From assembly GCF_037044555.1 (NCBI RefSeq), contig NZ_CP146275.1:186001-250000 (forward strand): a stretch of 64,000 bases of DNA, written 5' to 3'. The notes under the pieces were generated by a model. The model searched no databases, was not told where the DNA came from, and saw only the letters and a program-made list of their open reading frames with translations. Every line of letters begins with the position of its first letter. Position 1 is the first letter of the stretch. The translations under genes and the position numbers were made by a program. Shown one piece after another: positions 37,659 through 50,011 of the stretch. Source of the stretch: Pelagibacterium nitratireducens (GTDB lineage: Bacteria; Pseudomonadota; Alphaproteobacteria; Rhizobiales; Devosiaceae).

Positions 37659-39824
37659 ATGACGCTCGGTCCGGTCGTGGCAGTGATGGTGGCGGTCGCC
37701 GTCGACGGTCCTTATTCCTATCGGGTGCCCGAAGGAAAAGTGGTCGCGCGTGGATCGATCGTCGTCGTACCTCTGGGGCCGCGCCCCACGCTCGGGGTGG
37801 TTTGGGGAGAGCCCAAGGACAATTTCGCCCATAACCGGCTCAAGGATATCGAGCACGTCTTTGATGTGCCTTCGCTCTCCGAAGAGCTTTTGAAAACCAT
37901 CGACTGGGTGGCGCGCTATACGCTGGCCCAGCCCGGAATGGTGCTGCGTGGCGCGTTGCGCAGCCGCGAGGCGCTCGATCCGCCACGCCCACTGATTGCC
38001 TACAAGCGCGGCGGGCCCGAACCCGAGAGGATGACGGATGCACGGGCGCGGGTGCTCTCAGTGATGGAGGACGGCTACCCCTGGGCCAAGCCAGCGCTGA
38101 TTGGTGCCGCAGGCGTTTCGACGGCGGTGGTGGATGGGCTGGTCAAGTCGGGCTGCCTGCAGCAGGTCGAAGTTCCGGCTCCGCCGCCGGTCATGCCGCC
38201 CGAGCCCGATTTCGCACCGGCGAAGCTGTCGGAGGCGCAACAGGCCGCGCTCGACCAGATTCGGGCCCATGATAAAGGCGGATTTTCGGTGGCTCTGCTC
38301 GACGGGATTACCGGGTCGGGCAAGACCGAGGTGTTTTTCGAGAGCGTGGCCGATATGCTGCGCACCGGAAAGCAGGTGGCAATCATCCTGCCCGAAATCG
38401 CCCTGACCCATACCTTCCTCGACCGGTTCGAAAAGCGGTTCGGCCAGCGGGCCGCAGAATGGCACTCGGAAATGACGCCTGTTCAAAGGGCCCGGGTGTG
38501 GCGGGGCGTTTTGACGGGCGAGGTCAGGGCGGTGATCGGTGCGCGCTCGGCGCTGTTCTTGCCGTTTCGCGAATTGGGGCTTCTGGTGCTCGATGAAGAG
38601 CATGACGGCGCCTTCAAGCAGGCCGACCGGGTCAATTACCATGGCCGCGACATGGCGGTGGTGCGCGCTTCGATGGCCGGGGCGCGGGTCATTTTGTCTT
38701 CGGCAACCCCAGCAGTCGAATCACGTAACAATGGGGAGACCGGCCGCTATGCGCATGTGCGGCTCGAAAGCCGGTTTGCCGATGCGGCGCTGCCCGACAT
38801 CACGGCGCTCGATATGCGGGCCGAAGGACCGGAAAAGGGCCAGTGGATCGCGCCGAAACTGGCGCGGGCGGTGTTCGACGCGCTCGATCGTGGCGAGCAG
38901 GCCCTGTTGTTTCTCAACCGGCGTGGCTATGCACCGCTGACTCTGTGCCGGTCATGCGGGCATCAATATCAGTGCCCCGATTGTTCAACCTGGCTGGTCG
39001 AGCACCGGTTTCGCGGTGTCCTGATGTGTCACCATTGCGGGCACGAAGAGCGGGCGCCCGAGGTGTGCGGCTCGTGCGGGGCCAGCGATTCGCTTGTCGC
39101 GGTGGGTCCGGGGATCGAAAGGCTTGCAGAGGAGGTGGCGGAACGGTTCCCCGGCGCGCGGCCGGTCGTTTTGTCCTCGGACATGGGGTCGATGCGCCAG
39201 ATCCGGGATCGGTTCGCCGAGATCGCGCGCGGAGAATATGACATCATCATCGGCACGCAATTGGTGGCCAAGGGGCATCATTTCGAAAAACTCAGCCTTG
39301 TCGGCGTCATCGACGCCGATCTGGGGCTGGCGCATGGCGATCCGCGGGCGGCGGAAAAGACCTTTCAGATTCTGACCCAGGTCACGGGTCGCGCGGGGCG
39401 CGAATCGCGTTCGGGCAAGGCGTTCCTCCAGACCTACCATCCCGACCATCCGGTGATGAAGGCGATGGTAAGCGGAGATCGGGAGGGGTTTTACAATCAC
39501 GAACTCATGGTTCGGCGGCAGGGTGGCTTGCCACCGTTCGGCCGGCTGGCGGCCCTGATCGTTTCGGGCAATGAGCACACTGAAACGATGGCTTTGGCCA
39601 GAGATCTGATGGCCGCGGCGCCGTTGGCAGAGGGGGTCAGGCGGTTCGGGCCGGCCGACGCGCCGGTCGCCATGGTCCGTGGTCGGCACAGGGTGCGTAT
39701 TCTGGTCCAGAGCCCCAAGGACTTCGATCTGTCGGGCTATGTCCGGTTCTGGCTGGAAACCGGGCCTGCGGCCAAGGGAAATCTGCGCGTTCAGGTCGAT
39801 ATCGATCCCATGAGCTTTTATTGA
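37659..39824 (+). CDS. priA: Primosomal protein N' (replication restart helicase PriA)
   Basis: The 721-residue helicase has the N-terminal 3'BD region (DGPYSYRVPEG), Walker A GITGSGKTEVFFE, the DEEHD box, and two zinc-binding Cys clusters (CRSCGHQYQCPDCSTW and CHHCGHEERAPEVCGSCG). The helicase C segment GTQLVAKGHHFEKLSLVGVI and the Arg motif QVTGRAGR complete it. The ATG at 37659 with AAGG upstream is preferred to a GTG at 37644. It precedes the atp operon, as in many relatives. Confidence 0.95.
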   Translation: MTLGPVVAVMVAVAVDGPYSYRVPEGKVVARGSIVVVPLGPRPTLGVVWGEPKDNFAHNRLKDIEHVFDVPSLSEELLKTIDWVARYTLAQPGMVLRGALRSREALDPPRPLIAYKRGGPEPERMTDARARVLSVMEDGYPWAKPALIGAAGVSTAVVDGLVKSGCLQQVEVPAPPPVMPPEPDFAPAKLSEAQQAALDQIRAHDKGGFSVALLDGITGSGKTEVFFESVADMLRTGKQVAIILPEIALTHTFLDRFEKRFGQRAAEWHSEMTPVQRARVWRGVLTGEVRAVIGARSALFLPFRELGLLVLDEEHDGAFKQADRVNYHGRDMAVVRASMAGARVILSSATPAVESRNNGETGRYAHVRLESRFADAALPDITALDMRAEGPEKGQWIAPKLARAVFDALDRGEQALLFLNRRGYAPLTLCRSCGHQYQCPDCSTWLVEHRFRGVLMCHHCGHEERAPEVCGSCGASDSLVAVGPGIERLAEEVAERFPGARPVVLSSDMGSMRQIRDRFAEIARGEYDIIIGTQLVAKGHHFEKLSLVGVIDADLGLAHGDPRAAEKTFQILTQVTGRAGRESRSGKAFLQTYHPDHPVMKAMVSGDREGFYNHELMVRRQGGLPPFGRLAALIVSGNEHTETMALARDLMAAAPLAEGVRRFGPADAPVAMVRGRHRVRILVQSPKDFDLSGYVRFWLETGPAAKGNLRVQVDIDPMSFY

Positions 39825-40045
39825 ATGAAGAACTTGTCACGATGCGACATTTGCGACGCCCCAATTTGGCCGTGATGCGCTTGCGTGGCCGGTTTTGGCA
39901 TGGTAAGGCCACCCCGGAATTCATGGGCATGCCCTTGTTGGCGCTCGCCCTGTCGATCCGAATACATATAGAAAACTATGCCGCCGCCGCCGATTATTGG
40001 CGATGACGACGATAAAGGGCGGGGCAAGCAGCGGGGTTACAAGGC

Positions 40046-40606
40046 TTGAGCGCACCACGATCCGTTCTGTCCAAAATTGCTCGGCCCTATGCGGCAGCGC
40101 TTTTTGATCTCGCCCAGGACGGCAAGGTCATCGAGGCGGTCGAAAAGGATCTCGATGCCGTTGCCGGGCTAATCGATTCTTCCGATGATTTTTCGCGGTT
40201 TCTGGTGAGCCCGACGATCACCACAGACGTCAAGAGCGCAGCGCTCAGCGCGATCCTCGACAAGGTCAAGCCGGTCGAGCTGGTCGCCAATACGCTGAGG
40301 CTGGTGGCCAAAAATGGCCGGCTTTTCGCGCTTGCCGCCATCATTGCCGAGTTCAAGATGCTTGCCGCTGAAGCGCGCAACGAAGTGAGCGCGGAAGTGA
40401 CTTCCGCCGCGCCTTTGACAAAAGAACAGGAAACTGAACTTGCCGGTGTTCTCAAGGACAAGGTCGGCAAGGACGTTTCCCTTATTACACGTGTCGATGA
40501 AAGCCTGATCGGCGGCCTTGTGGTCAAGGTCGGGAGCCAGATGATCGATACCTCCCTCAAGACAAAACTTTCGGCCATGAAGATCGCCATGAAAGGGGTC
40601 AGCTAA
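40046..40606 (+). CDS. atpH: ATP synthase subunit delta
   Basis: The 186-residue product has the OSCP/delta fold, with an N-terminal helical bundle starting [14 protein letters not shown] and the C-terminal signature [22 protein letters not shown]. It connects F1 to the stator of F0. The only suitable start is TTG at 40046 with AAGG just before it. The 221 bases from priA hold the likely operon promoter but no clear gene. It overlaps atpA by one base (TAATG). Confidence 0.95.
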   Translation: MSAPRSVLSKIARPYAAALFDLAQDGKVIEAVEKDLDAVAGLIDSSDDFSRFLVSPTITTDVKSAALSAILDKVKPVELVANTLRLVAKNGRLFALAAIIAEFKMLAAEARNEVSAEVTSAAPLTKEQETELAGVLKDKVGKDVSLITRVDESLIGGLVVKVGSQMIDTSLKTKLSAMKIAMKGVS

Positions 40607-42141
40607 TGGACATCAAAGCTGCGGAAATTTCCGCGATCCTCAAAGACCAGATCAAGGATTTCGGCAAGGAAGCCCAGGTTTCCGAAGTCGGTCAGGTGCT
40701 TTCGGTCGGTGACGGTATTGCGCGCGTCTTTGGCCTCGACAAGGTGCAGGCCGGCGAGCTCGTCGAATTCCCCGGCGGCATCAAGGGCATGGCGCTGAAC
40801 CTGGAAGCCGATAATGTCGGCGTGGTGATCTTCGGGTCTGACCGCGACATCAAGGAAGGCGATACCGTCAAGCGCACCGGTTCGATCGTCGACACCCCGG
40901 TGGGCAAGGGTCTTCTGGGTCGCGTTGTCGACGGTCTGGGCAATCCGATCGACGGCAAGGGCCCCATCGAATACACCGAACGTCGCCGCGTTGACGTCAA
41001 GGCTCCCGGCATTCTGCCGCGCAAGTCGGTGCATGAGCCGATGTCGACCGGCCTTAAAGCCATCGACGCGTTGATCCCGATCGGCCGTGGCCAACGCGAG
41101 CTGGTGATCGGCGACCGTCAGACCGGCAAGACCGCGATCGTTCTCGATACCTTCCTCAATCAGAAGCCCGCCCATCAGGCCGAAGCCTCTGAAAGCGAGA
41201 AGCTCTATTGCGTCTATGTCGCCGTCGGCCAGAAGCGCTCGACCGTCGCCCAGTTCGTCAAGATGCTCGAAGACAATGGCGCGCTTGAATATTCGATCGT
41301 GGTTGCCGCTACCGCTTCCGATCCGGCGCCGATGCAGTTCCTGGCGCCATTCACCGGCTGTGCGATCGGCGAATTTTTCCGCGACAACGGCATGCATGCG
41401 GTGATCGCTTATGACGATCTATCCAAGCAGGCCGTCGCCTATCGTCAGATGTCGCTCCTTTTGCGCCGTCCTCCCGGGCGCGAGGCCTACCCGGGCGACG
41501 TTTTCTATCTTCACAGCCGCCTTCTCGAACGCGCTGCCAAGCTCAACGAGAATCACGGCGCTGGCTCGCTGACCGCGCTGCCGATTATTGAAACTCAGGC
41601 CAACGACGTGTCGGCTTATATTCCGACCAATGTGATCTCGATCACCGATGGTCAGATCTTCCTTGAAACCAATCTGTTCTTCCAGGGCATTCGCCCGGCC
41701 GTGAACGTTGGTCTGTCGGTGTCCCGCGTGGGGTCGTCGGCCCAGATCAAGGCGATGAAGCAGGTTGCCGGTTCCTTGAAGGGCGAGCTTTCCCAGTATC
41801 GCGAAATGGCGGCCTTCGCCCAGTTCGGTTCGGATCTCGATGCCGCGACCCAGCGTTTGCTCAACCGTGGCGCACGCCTCACCGAACTTTTGAAGCAGCC
41901 GCAGTTTTCGCCGCTCAAGACCGAAGAGCAGGTGGCCGTGATCTTTGCGGGTGCCAATGGCTATCTCGACGATCTGCCGGTGCGTGGCGTTGGAGCCTTC
42001 GAGAAGGCGCTTCTTTCGCACATGCGGAGCAAGCATGCCGATGTTCTTGGCGATATCGCCAAGGAAAAGGCTTTGACCGACGGGATCAAAGAGCGCCTGG
42101 TTTCGGCTCTCGATGCTTTCAAGAAGACTTACACCGCCTAA
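40606..42141 (+). CDS. atpA: ATP synthase subunit alpha
   Basis: The 511-residue product has Walker [16 protein letters not shown] at about residues 170-184, the beta-barrel N-terminal domain and [17 protein letters not shown] (the conserved alpha Arg-finger region). It is the regulatory nucleotide-binding subunit of F1. Its ATG overlaps the atpH stop, so they are translationally coupled. Confidence 0.99.
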   Translation: MDIKAAEISAILKDQIKDFGKEAQVSEVGQVLSVGDGIARVFGLDKVQAGELVEFPGGIKGMALNLEADNVGVVIFGSDRDIKEGDTVKRTGSIVDTPVGKGLLGRVVDGLGNPIDGKGPIEYTERRRVDVKAPGILPRKSVHEPMSTGLKAIDALIPIGRGQRELVIGDRQTGKTAIVLDTFLNQKPAHQAEASESEKLYCVYVAVGQKRSTVAQFVKMLEDNGALEYSIVVAATASDPAPMQFLAPFTGCAIGEFFRDNGMHAVIAYDDLSKQAVAYRQMSLLLRRPPGREAYPGDVFYLHSRLLERAAKLNENHGAGSLTALPIIETQANDVSAYIPTNVISITDGQIFLETNLFFQGIRPAVNVGLSVSRVGSSAQIKAMKQVAGSLKGELSQYREMAAFAQFGSDLDAATQRLLNRGARLTELLKQPQFSPLKTEEQVAVIFAGANGYLDDLPVRGVGAFEKALLSHMRSKHADVLGDIAKEKALTDGIKERLVSALDAFKKTYTA

Positions 42142-42177
42142 TTCCGGCGACCCGGCTGGCAAGGAGCTTTCGGCGCA

Positions 42178-43062
42178 ATGCCCTCTTTGAAAGACCTAAA
42201 AAACCGGATCAACTCGGTCAAATCGACCCAGAAGATCACCAAGGCCATGCAGATGGTCGCGGCGGCCAAACTCCGCCGCGCCCAGGATGCGGCAGAATCC
42301 GCACGTCCCTACGCCGAGCGTATGGAAAAGGTTCTGGCCGGTCTTGGCGCTGCCTATGAAGGCCGTCCCGATGCGCCATTGCTGCTTTCGGGCACGGGCA
42401 AGGAGGACGTCCATCTTCTGGTGGTTGCAACCGGCGAGCGGGGCCTGGCCGGTGGCTTTAATTCCTCGATCGCCCGGATGGCCCGCGAGCACGCCACAAA
42501 GCTGATCGCCGAAGGCAAGACGGTCAAGATCATGACCGTTGGCAAGAAGGGCGCAGATATTTTGAAGCGCGCTCTTGCCAAGCATATGGGCGAGCAGATT
42601 TCCCTGCGGGACGTCAAGCAGCTCGGGTATGGTACGGCTCAGGAGATCGGCTCGAAGATCCTGGCGATGTATGATGCTGGCGAATTCGATGTCGCCACGC
42701 TTTTCTACTCGCGGTTCCAGTCGGTCATCTCCCAGGTGCCGACCGCTCAGCAGATCATCCCGGCCGAGTTCGAAAAGGCCGAAGGTGAAGCGCTCAAGGC
42801 CGGTTCGGCGATCTACGAATATGAGCCCGATGAAGAGGCTTTGCTCGAAGATCTTCTGCCGCGCAATGTGAGCGTGCAGATTTTCAGGGCCCTGCTCGAG
42901 AACAACGCTTCGTTCTTCGGCGCGCAGATGACCGCTATGGACAATGCGACCCGCAATGCCGGTGAGATGATCACAAAGCTTCAGCTGAGCTACAACCGCC
43001 AGCGTCAGGCTCAGATCACCAAGGAACTGATCGAAATCATTTCGGGCGCCGAGGCGCTCTAG
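42178..43062 (+). CDS. atpG: ATP synthase subunit gamma
   Basis: The 294-residue central-stalk subunit begins [20 protein letters not shown] and ends [19 protein letters not shown], the conserved terminal helices that fill the F1 cavity. It starts 36 bases after atpA. Confidence 0.98.
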   Translation: MPSLKDLKNRINSVKSTQKITKAMQMVAAAKLRRAQDAAESARPYAERMEKVLAGLGAAYEGRPDAPLLLSGTGKEDVHLLVVATGERGLAGGFNSSIARMAREHATKLIAEGKTVKIMTVGKKGADILKRALAKHMGEQISLRDVKQLGYGTAQEIGSKILAMYDAGEFDVATLFYSRFQSVISQVPTAQQIIPAEFEKAEGEALKAGSAIYEYEPDEEALLEDLLPRNVSVQIFRALLENNASFFGAQMTAMDNATRNAGEMITKLQLSYNRQRQAQITKELIEIISGAEAL

Positions 43063-43073
43063 GGTAGAGTTAA

Positions 43074-44585
<1,512 letters not shown>

Positions 44586-44659
44586 TTGTGAGAATGTGAT
44601 CGTGCGGGCCCGCCAGTCGGCCCGCACATTTTCCGAACGCTTGAAGAACGGACAAAGAC

Positions 44660-45082
44660 ATGGCCGAAGGCGTCAAAGTCGAAATCGTATCGCCTGAAGT
44701 TCTCGTTTTGAGTGCCGAAGCGCGCTCGGTGATCGTGCCGGGTTCCGAAGGCTATCTGACGGTCATGGGTGATCATGCGCCGCTGATGGCCGTGCTCAAG
44801 CCCGGCTTTGTGACGGTGACCGATACAAGCGGAGCCGTTTCGAACTTTTTCGTGGGCGGTGGGTTTGCCGATATCTCCGATGCAGGTGTCACCATTCTCG
44901 CGGAAGAAGCCAAGCCGGCCAGTGAATTCGGTCGCACTGAAATCGAAGAGCGCATCTCCGCCGCGCAACAGGAGTTGACCGCCACATCGGATGACGAAGA
45001 CAAGGGCGAAGCTCAGAACGCGCTCGATACCTGGAAGAACCTCCTGTTGGAAAATGCCGCGCTGAGCGGTGTTGCCCATTAG
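44660..45082 (+). CDS. atpC: ATP synthase subunit epsilon
   Basis: The 140-residue product has an N-terminal beta sandwich (VKVEIVSPEVLVLSAEA, EGYLTVMGDHAPLMAVL, typical of epsilon) and a helical C-terminus. It is the last gene of atpHAGDC; the F0 genes are absent from the window, consistent with their separate operon in alphaproteobacteria. A terminator follows 29 bases after the stop. Confidence 0.97.
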   Translation: MAEGVKVEIVSPEVLVLSAEARSVIVPGSEGYLTVMGDHAPLMAVLKPGFVTVTDTSGAVSNFFVGGGFADISDAGVTILAEEAKPASEFGRTEIEERISAAQQELTATSDDEDKGEAQNALDTWKNLLLENAALSGVAH

Positions 45083-45111
45083 GTTCGGTTTCCATGCGAT
45101 CGTGATTGCTC

Positions 45112-45137
45112 AAGGCGCCGTTTTGGCGCCTTTTTCT
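45112..45137 (+). terminator. Rho-independent terminator of the atp operon
   Basis: AAGGCGCC-gtttt-GGCGCCTT forms an 8-bp stem that runs into TTTTTCTTT. Confidence 0.9.
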
Positions 45138-45429
45138 TTGCCTTGAGAGTCAAAGTGCGTTGCCTGGGCGCCCTGAGGGTGTGTTGTTGTGCAACCGGGC
45201 TCCTGTTGCAGGCCCTAGCCAATGAAGTTTTAGCAATAGACTTCAAATATAGTTGGATGGACGTCCACGAACCCTTTTATGGGCGGACTTGCCGCCAGGG
45301 AATAGCGCATTGGGCGCTGAGAGGTGTTTGGGCTCTTGCAGACTGAAACGATGATTTAATCATATGTCCGTAGCTTTGCGTGGATTTCCCAGGAGGGGGA
45401 AGCTAGAGGTCCACAAGGAGCAAACGGAC

Positions 45430-47517
45430 ATGCGGGGCTTAGCCAGCAGAATTCTGGGTCGTATCCCTATGACCACCACGATCGCCGCGATGGTGGTCAC
45501 TGCAGTGGTGCTTTCGGTCGGGGCCGTCGTTATCGCGGTCTATGTCAATCTTTCGGCCAACAGCGATGCTGTCGCAAGGTCCAGCCAGCAGTCCAATATC
45601 CGGACGGCCGCAACGGTTTTGGGCGGCATGGGCGGTATTCAGGTTGAATGGACCGAGGAGGGGGACGTTGCAAGTATCGGCACCTGGGTCATGCCGCGCT
45701 TTTACAACGACGACATTACCGATTCGATCGGCCGCATAAGTGGAGAAACTGCTGCGATCTTTGCCTGGAATGCCGAAACCGAATCCTTTGAACAGGTGAC
45801 GACCTCGATGGTCGACGGCGATGGCAATCGGATCGTTCAGGACCCGATTCCCGCCAACGGTGAAATTCACACCCAGATTCTCGAGAACGGCGCGCTCTTT
45901 ACCGAGACCGACGTGAACGGTGAGCACTATTATTCGGTCTACCAGCCGATCACCTATCTGTCGGGGACGGACGTTCTGGGTCTGCTTTATGTGGGCGTCA
46001 GCCAGGACGCGATCACTGCCGTTGTAACCGACACTATGAACCTGCTCATGATCGTGGCCGGTATCGCGCTTGCCGTGATGTGCGTTGTTTCGATTTTCGC
46101 GTCGCGTCTGATCGCGCGTCCAATTCCGATCCTTTCGGGGGTGATGGGACGCATCGCGCAGAACGAATTTGACGTCGAAGTGCCCTATACCGACCGCAAG
46201 AACGAAGTGGGCGATATGGCCCGCGCCGTGGAAGTGTTCCGAGAGAACGGCCAGAAGGTTGCGGCCATGACCGAAGCCGAGGCGGCGCGGATCGTCGCCG
46301 ACGAGCAGGCACGGCGCGCAATGATGGGCGACCTGCAGGTGGCGTTTGGCAATGTTGTCGATGCTGCAATCGCCGGCGACTTTTCCCAGCGTGTCGAAGC
46401 GAGCTTTGCCGATGCCGAACTCAATGGGCTGGCCGGAAGCGTCAACGACCTGGTCTCGACAGTCGACCGCGGATTGCGCGAGACGGCGGGCGTGCTCGGG
46501 GCTCTGGCCAATACCGATCTCACCACGCGGGTGATGGGCGAGTATCAGGGCGCCTTCGCCCAGCTCAAATCCGATACCAACGCCGTTGCCGAAAAGCTCT
46601 CCGACATCGTTCTGGAGTTGCGCGGCACGTCACGGACACTCAAGACAGCGACCGGGGAAATCCTTTCGGGGGCGAACGACCTTTCCGAACGCACCACCCG
46701 TCAGGCGGCCACCATTGAGGAAACCTCGGCGGCCATGGAACAGCTCGCGGCCACCGTCATGGACAATGCCCGCCGGGCGCAGGATGCGTCCCAGACTGCG
46801 GCATCGGTCACCAAATCGGCCGAAGAGGGCGGCGAGGTGATGGACGCGGCGACCAGCGCCATGGAACGGATCACCACGTCTTCGGCAAAAGTCTCCGACA
46901 TCATCAAGATGATCGATGACATTGCCTTCCAGACCAATCTTCTGGCCCTCAATGCATCTGTAGAAGCGGCGCGAGCCGGGGATGCGGGCAAGGGGTTTGC
47001 CGTGGTTGCCGTCGAAGTGCGCCGTCTGGCCCAGTCCGCCGCGTCGGCCTCCTCGGAGGTCAAGGCACTGATCGAGCAATCGGCCAACGAGGTCGATGGC
47101 GGATCGCGTCTGGTGGCGCAGGCTGCCGAAAAGCTGGTCGCCATGCTCGAGGCGGCGCGGACCAACACCAGCCAGATGCAGCAGATCGCCAATGACAGCC
47201 GCGAACAGGCGTCCTCGATCGAGGAGGTCAATGCCGCCGTGCGCCAGATGGACGAGATGACCCAGCACAATGCGGCGCTCGTCGAGGAGACCAATGCGGC
47301 CATCGCCCAGACCGAGGAACAGGCCACGGCGCTCGATCGGATCGTCGATATCTTCAAGATCGATCGGACAACTGCCATCGCGCAATCGTCCTCGGGACGA
47401 GAAGGCGGCAGTGGATCGGGCGACGCCCGCGCGCTTCAGAGCAAGGTCAAGCAGGCAGCCGGCGCTTATCTGAGCCACGGCAATGCCGCTGTGGATCACG
47501 AGTGGAGCGAATTTTGA
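45430..47517 (+). CDS. Methyl-accepting chemotaxis protein
   Basis: The 695-residue product has a first membrane helix (about 14-36), a periplasmic sensor of about 160 residues of Cache type, a second helix near 205-225, HAMP ([19 protein letters not shown]) with a second HAMP-like region, and a signalling domain. The hairpin tip includes [19 protein letters not shown] and [15 protein letters not shown]. The C-terminus ends EWSEF, resembling the NWETF pentapeptide that tethers CheR/CheB. AAGGAG lies nine bases before the ATG at 45430, which favours it over an ATG at 45364. The roughly 290-base gap before it holds no convincing gene. The ligand is unknown. Confidence 0.93.
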   Translation: MRGLASRILGRIPMTTTIAAMVVTAVVLSVGAVVIAVYVNLSANSDAVARSSQQSNIRTAATVLGGMGGIQVEWTEEGDVASIGTWVMPRFYNDDITDSIGRISGETAAIFAWNAETESFEQVTTSMVDGDGNRIVQDPIPANGEIHTQILENGALFTETDVNGEHYYSVYQPITYLSGTDVLGLLYVGVSQDAITAVVTDTMNLLMIVAGIALAVMCVVSIFASRLIARPIPILSGVMGRIAQNEFDVEVPYTDRKNEVGDMARAVEVFRENGQKVAAMTEAEAARIVADEQARRAMMGDLQVAFGNVVDAAIAGDFSQRVEASFADAELNGLAGSVNDLVSTVDRGLRETAGVLGALANTDLTTRVMGEYQGAFAQLKSDTNAVAEKLSDIVLELRGTSRTLKTATGEILSGANDLSERTTRQAATIEETSAAMEQLAATVMDNARRAQDASQTAASVTKSAEEGGEVMDAATSAMERITTSSAKVSDIIKMIDDIAFQTNLLALNASVEAARAGDAGKGFAVVAVEVRRLAQSAASASSEVKALIEQSANEVDGGSRLVAQAAEKLVAMLEAARTNTSQMQQIANDSREQASSIEEVNAAVRQMDEMTQHNAALVEETNAAIAQTEEQATALDRIVDIFKIDRTTAIAQSSSGREGGSGSGDARALQSKVKQAAGAYLSHGNAAVDHEWSEF

Positions 47518-47542
47518 TCCTTGTCCGACCGGGGTTCGTATC

Positions 47543-47567
47543 AGGGGCGCTTCGGCGCCCCTTTTTC
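47543..47567 (+). terminator. Rho-independent terminator of the chemotaxis gene
   Basis: AGGGGCGC-ttcg-GCGCCCCT with a stable UUCG tetraloop is followed by TTTTT. Confidence 0.92.
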
Positions 47568-47584
47568 GTTGTCGGAGCCCGGGA

Positions 47585-48271
47585 TCAATCGAGGGCTTGC
47601 GCTACCGCGTTTGCGGCGTGAAGGGCGGTCGTGTCGTAAAGAGGCAGGGGGCTGTCATCGTCTGAAATGAGCAGTCCGAGTTCGGTGCAGCCCAGGATGA
47701 TCGCCTGGGCTCCGCGTGCGCCGAGCCGTTCGATGGCCGCAACATATGTGTCGCGCGAAGCGTCGCTGACGATGCCACGGCAGAGCTCATTGTAGATGAT
47801 GCCGTCGAGATTGGTCCTGTCGACCTCGGGAACGATTGGCTCGATGCCCCGCTGGCGCAGCCGGTCCTTGTAGAAATCCATTTCCATGGTGAACCGTGTG
47901 CCCAGCAGTCCAACCGTTTTCGCCCCGTCTTCGATGAGCGCGTCGGCTGTGGGATCGGCGATATGCAGGAAGGGGATTGTTGTCGCCGCCTGGATGTCTT
48001 GCGCCACGATATGCATGGTATTGGTTGCCAGCACGAGCAATTGAGCGCCCGCGGCCTCGAGCCGTCTGGCGGAAGCGGCGAGGCGCTCGCCGGCACCTGC
48101 CCAATCGCCCTGGGCCTGGAGCGCTTCGATCTCGGCGAAGTCGAGCGAGTCGATCACAATGGCTGCCGAATGCAGCCCACCCCGTCGCCTTGCGGTCTCG
48201 CGGTTGATGAGGGCGTAGTATTGAGCTGTGGACTCCCAGCTCATGCCGCCGATCAGCCCGATCGTCTTCAC
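47585..48271 (-). CDS. Aspartate/glutamate racemase family protein
   Basis: The 228-residue product begins VKTIGLIGGMSWESTAQYY, the start of the YgeA-like group of Asp/Glu racemases. The second half has the catalytic Cys in ILGCTELGLLI. At the position of the first catalytic Cys the sequence reads LATNTMHIV, with Thr, as in the E. coli enzyme YgeA. The GTG at 48271 overlaps the rppH stop (GTGA), so they are coupled. The substrate preference is not determined. Confidence 0.9.
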   Translation of the reverse strand: MKTIGLIGGMSWESTAQYYALINRETARRRGGLHSAAIVIDSLDFAEIEALQAQGDWAGAGERLAASARRLEAAGAQLLVLATNTMHIVAQDIQAATTIPFLHIADPTADALIEDGAKTVGLLGTRFTMEMDFYKDRLRQRGIEPIVPEVDRTNLDGIIYNELCRGIVSDASRDTYVAAIERLGARGAQAIILGCTELGLLISDDDSPLPLYDTTALHAANAVAQALD

Positions 48272-48804
48272 GTCCGTCGCGCCCGGATCTGGCCCGGTAT
48301 GTGCGCGAAAGCCTTGTGCACCTCGAGATAGGCCGGACGCTTGAAGGGCACGATGATATCGGCGACCTTGTCGAAATCTTCCCAGCGCCAGGCATCGAAT
48401 TCGGGATCGATGCCGGGGTTGTCGAGCAGAAGCGTAATCTCGCTTTCCTCGCCCTCGAACAAAAAGGCAAACCATTGCTGGCGCTGGCCGCGATATTTGC
48501 CCTTGAGCGCAATCCCCAGGACCTCGTCGGGGAGGTCGTAGTGGATCCAGTCTGGCGCCTGGGCCAGAAGGCGTATCGTGCGGATGCCCGTCTCTTCGTA
48601 AAGTTCACGATAGGCTGCGGGCAACGCATCTTCACCGTCATCGATCCCGCCCTGGGGCATCTGCCATGGCGCGTCGACTTCGGAGGTGTCCGGGCCGGGG
48701 GTGAGAATGCGCCGGGCCAGGAAAACCTGTCCGCGGTCGTTGAAGAGCGCGATACCGACGCAGTCGCGATAGGGCATTTGCGCACGATTGGGCGCCGTGT
48801 TCAT
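48268..48804 (-). CDS. rppH: RNA pyrophosphohydrolase
   Basis: The 178-residue product starts its domain at MPYRDCVGIALFNDRGQVFLARR and has WQMPQGGIDDGE leading into a full Nudix box (G-x5-E-x7-RELYEETGI). It removes pyrophosphate from mRNA 5' ends or, in alphaproteobacteria (IalA-like), acts on dinucleoside polyphosphates. The start overlaps the stop of the upstream deacetylase gene (ATGA). Confidence 0.95.
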   Translation of the reverse strand: MNTAPNRAQMPYRDCVGIALFNDRGQVFLARRILTPGPDTSEVDAPWQMPQGGIDDGEDALPAAYRELYEETGIRTIRLLAQAPDWIHYDLPDEVLGIALKGKYRGQRQQWFAFLFEGEESEITLLLDNPGIDPEFDAWRWEDFDKVADIIVPFKRPAYLEVHKAFAHIPGQIRARRT

Positions 48805-49937
48805 TGTGTTGCCTCCATGGAGGAAAGGGCGCTGACCGGAACAAGGAGATACTCTTCCTGATCGAGCGCGTCGGCCCAGTCGGACAGGGTGCGGATCGAC
48901 ACCGGCAGAGCCGAAACGATGCCGATGGCGCTGCCCCGCTCGTCGGCCGCCCTCTTGAGATTGTCGAGTTCGGCAAGGATGGATGCCTGAGAAGGGTTGG
49001 TGTCGATAGCGCGGTCCACGCGGGCATAGGGGACGGCGTTCTGGCGGGCCAGTTGCGGCGCGACCGAGCGGTTGGAGCTGCCATCGTCGAGATAGGCCAG
49101 GCCGCGCATGCCGAGTTCTTCCATGATTGGCGAGAAATCGGCCGCAGAGGCGGTAAAGCGCGCACCCATATGGTTGATCACCCCGGTATAGCCGGTCATT
49201 CGCGTCAGCAGCCAATAGAGCTTTTCGAGGTTGTCGCGGGTCGGTTGTTCGACGAGCAGGGTGTGGGGTCCCGGGTCGTTCTGGGGGTAATCGAACGGCT
49301 CGAGTGGAACTTCGAGCATGATTTCATGGCCATCGGCCCGCGCCATATCGGTCAGCGTTTCGAGATTGCTGCCATAGGGTACAAAGGCGAGCGTTACCGT
49401 GCCCGGAAGGGCATTGATGGCTTCGCGGGTGGTGGGATCGCTCAACCCGAGCCCGGAGACGACGACAGCAATAAGCTTGCGGCCCCCGGCGGCCTGGGAT
49501 GAGATCGAGGGGCGGGCATAGGCCTCATAGGGTTTGAGACCTGAACTGCTGACTCTGGGAAGGGGCCCGTTTTCTGTCATCTCGAACAAATCCTGTGCGA
49601 GATCGCCTGCCGGCGCTCCGGCCAGGTCCGGCGCGGGCGGCGTTTCGCCCAGCGTGATGATCGATGGACCATTGGTCACGGCAGGCCTTGTGGTTGTCGG
49701 CGCAGGGTCGGAGGCGACTTCCTCTGCGACCGGGTTCGGTTCGGGTTCGAGGCTGACGGGGGCATCGGCCACCGGCCTGCCTCCCTGCGGATCATCGACA
49801 AGCACGATCCATGCGCCAACACCAAGGCCGGCAAGGACCACAAGAGCCGCACATATGCGGCCCCAGGGCAGTCCCAGCCATCGGCGAGGATGGTCGCGGC
49901 GTTTCCGGCCGAGCGGTCTGCTCAACTCGTCAGTCAT
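48801..49937 (-). CDS. Divergent polysaccharide deacetylase family protein
   Basis: The 378-residue product has an N-terminal cytoplasmic stretch, a single membrane anchor (ICAALVVLAGLGVGAWIVLV, about 28-47), a Pro/Ala-rich linker and a periplasmic deacetylase-like domain. The domain shows LIAVVVSGLGLSDPTT, MLEVPLEPFDYPQNDPGPH and VINHMGARFTASAADF, typical of the divergent (YibQ-like) family. It lies downstream of an EnvC-like factor and CtpA, an order seen widely in proteobacteria and suggesting cell-envelope work. Confidence 0.9.
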   Translation of the reverse strand: MTDELSRPLGRKRRDHPRRWLGLPWGRICAALVVLAGLGVGAWIVLVDDPQGGRPVADAPVSLEPEPNPVAEEVASDPAPTTTRPAVTNGPSIITLGETPPAPDLAGAPAGDLAQDLFEMTENGPLPRVSSSGLKPYEAYARPSISSQAAGGRKLIAVVVSGLGLSDPTTREAINALPGTVTLAFVPYGSNLETLTDMARADGHEIMLEVPLEPFDYPQNDPGPHTLLVEQPTRDNLEKLYWLLTRMTGYTGVINHMGARFTASAADFSPIMEELGMRGLAYLDDGSSNRSVAPQLARQNAVPYARVDRAIDTNPSQASILAELDNLKRAADERGSAIGIVSALPVSIRTLSDWADALDQEEYLLVPVSALSSMEATQ

Positions 49938-50011
49938 GATGCGGCTGGTCCCCAAGCTCGCAATGTATGTCCACCGTTCGCAGTGCTGCCCGCACCGCGG
50001 GCGTCATCGGG

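Noticed and set aside
39821..40006. 61-codon frame between priA and atpH, and an opposite-strand frame at 39818-40027
   Set aside because: No family match and overlap with the priA stop; the region more likely holds the atp promoter, although no convincing -35/-10 pair was found.
45143..45346. 67-codon frame between atpC and the chemoreceptor
   Set aside because: Starts with TTG inside the terminator tail, no Shine-Dalgarno sequence, and the composition does not suggest a real protein.
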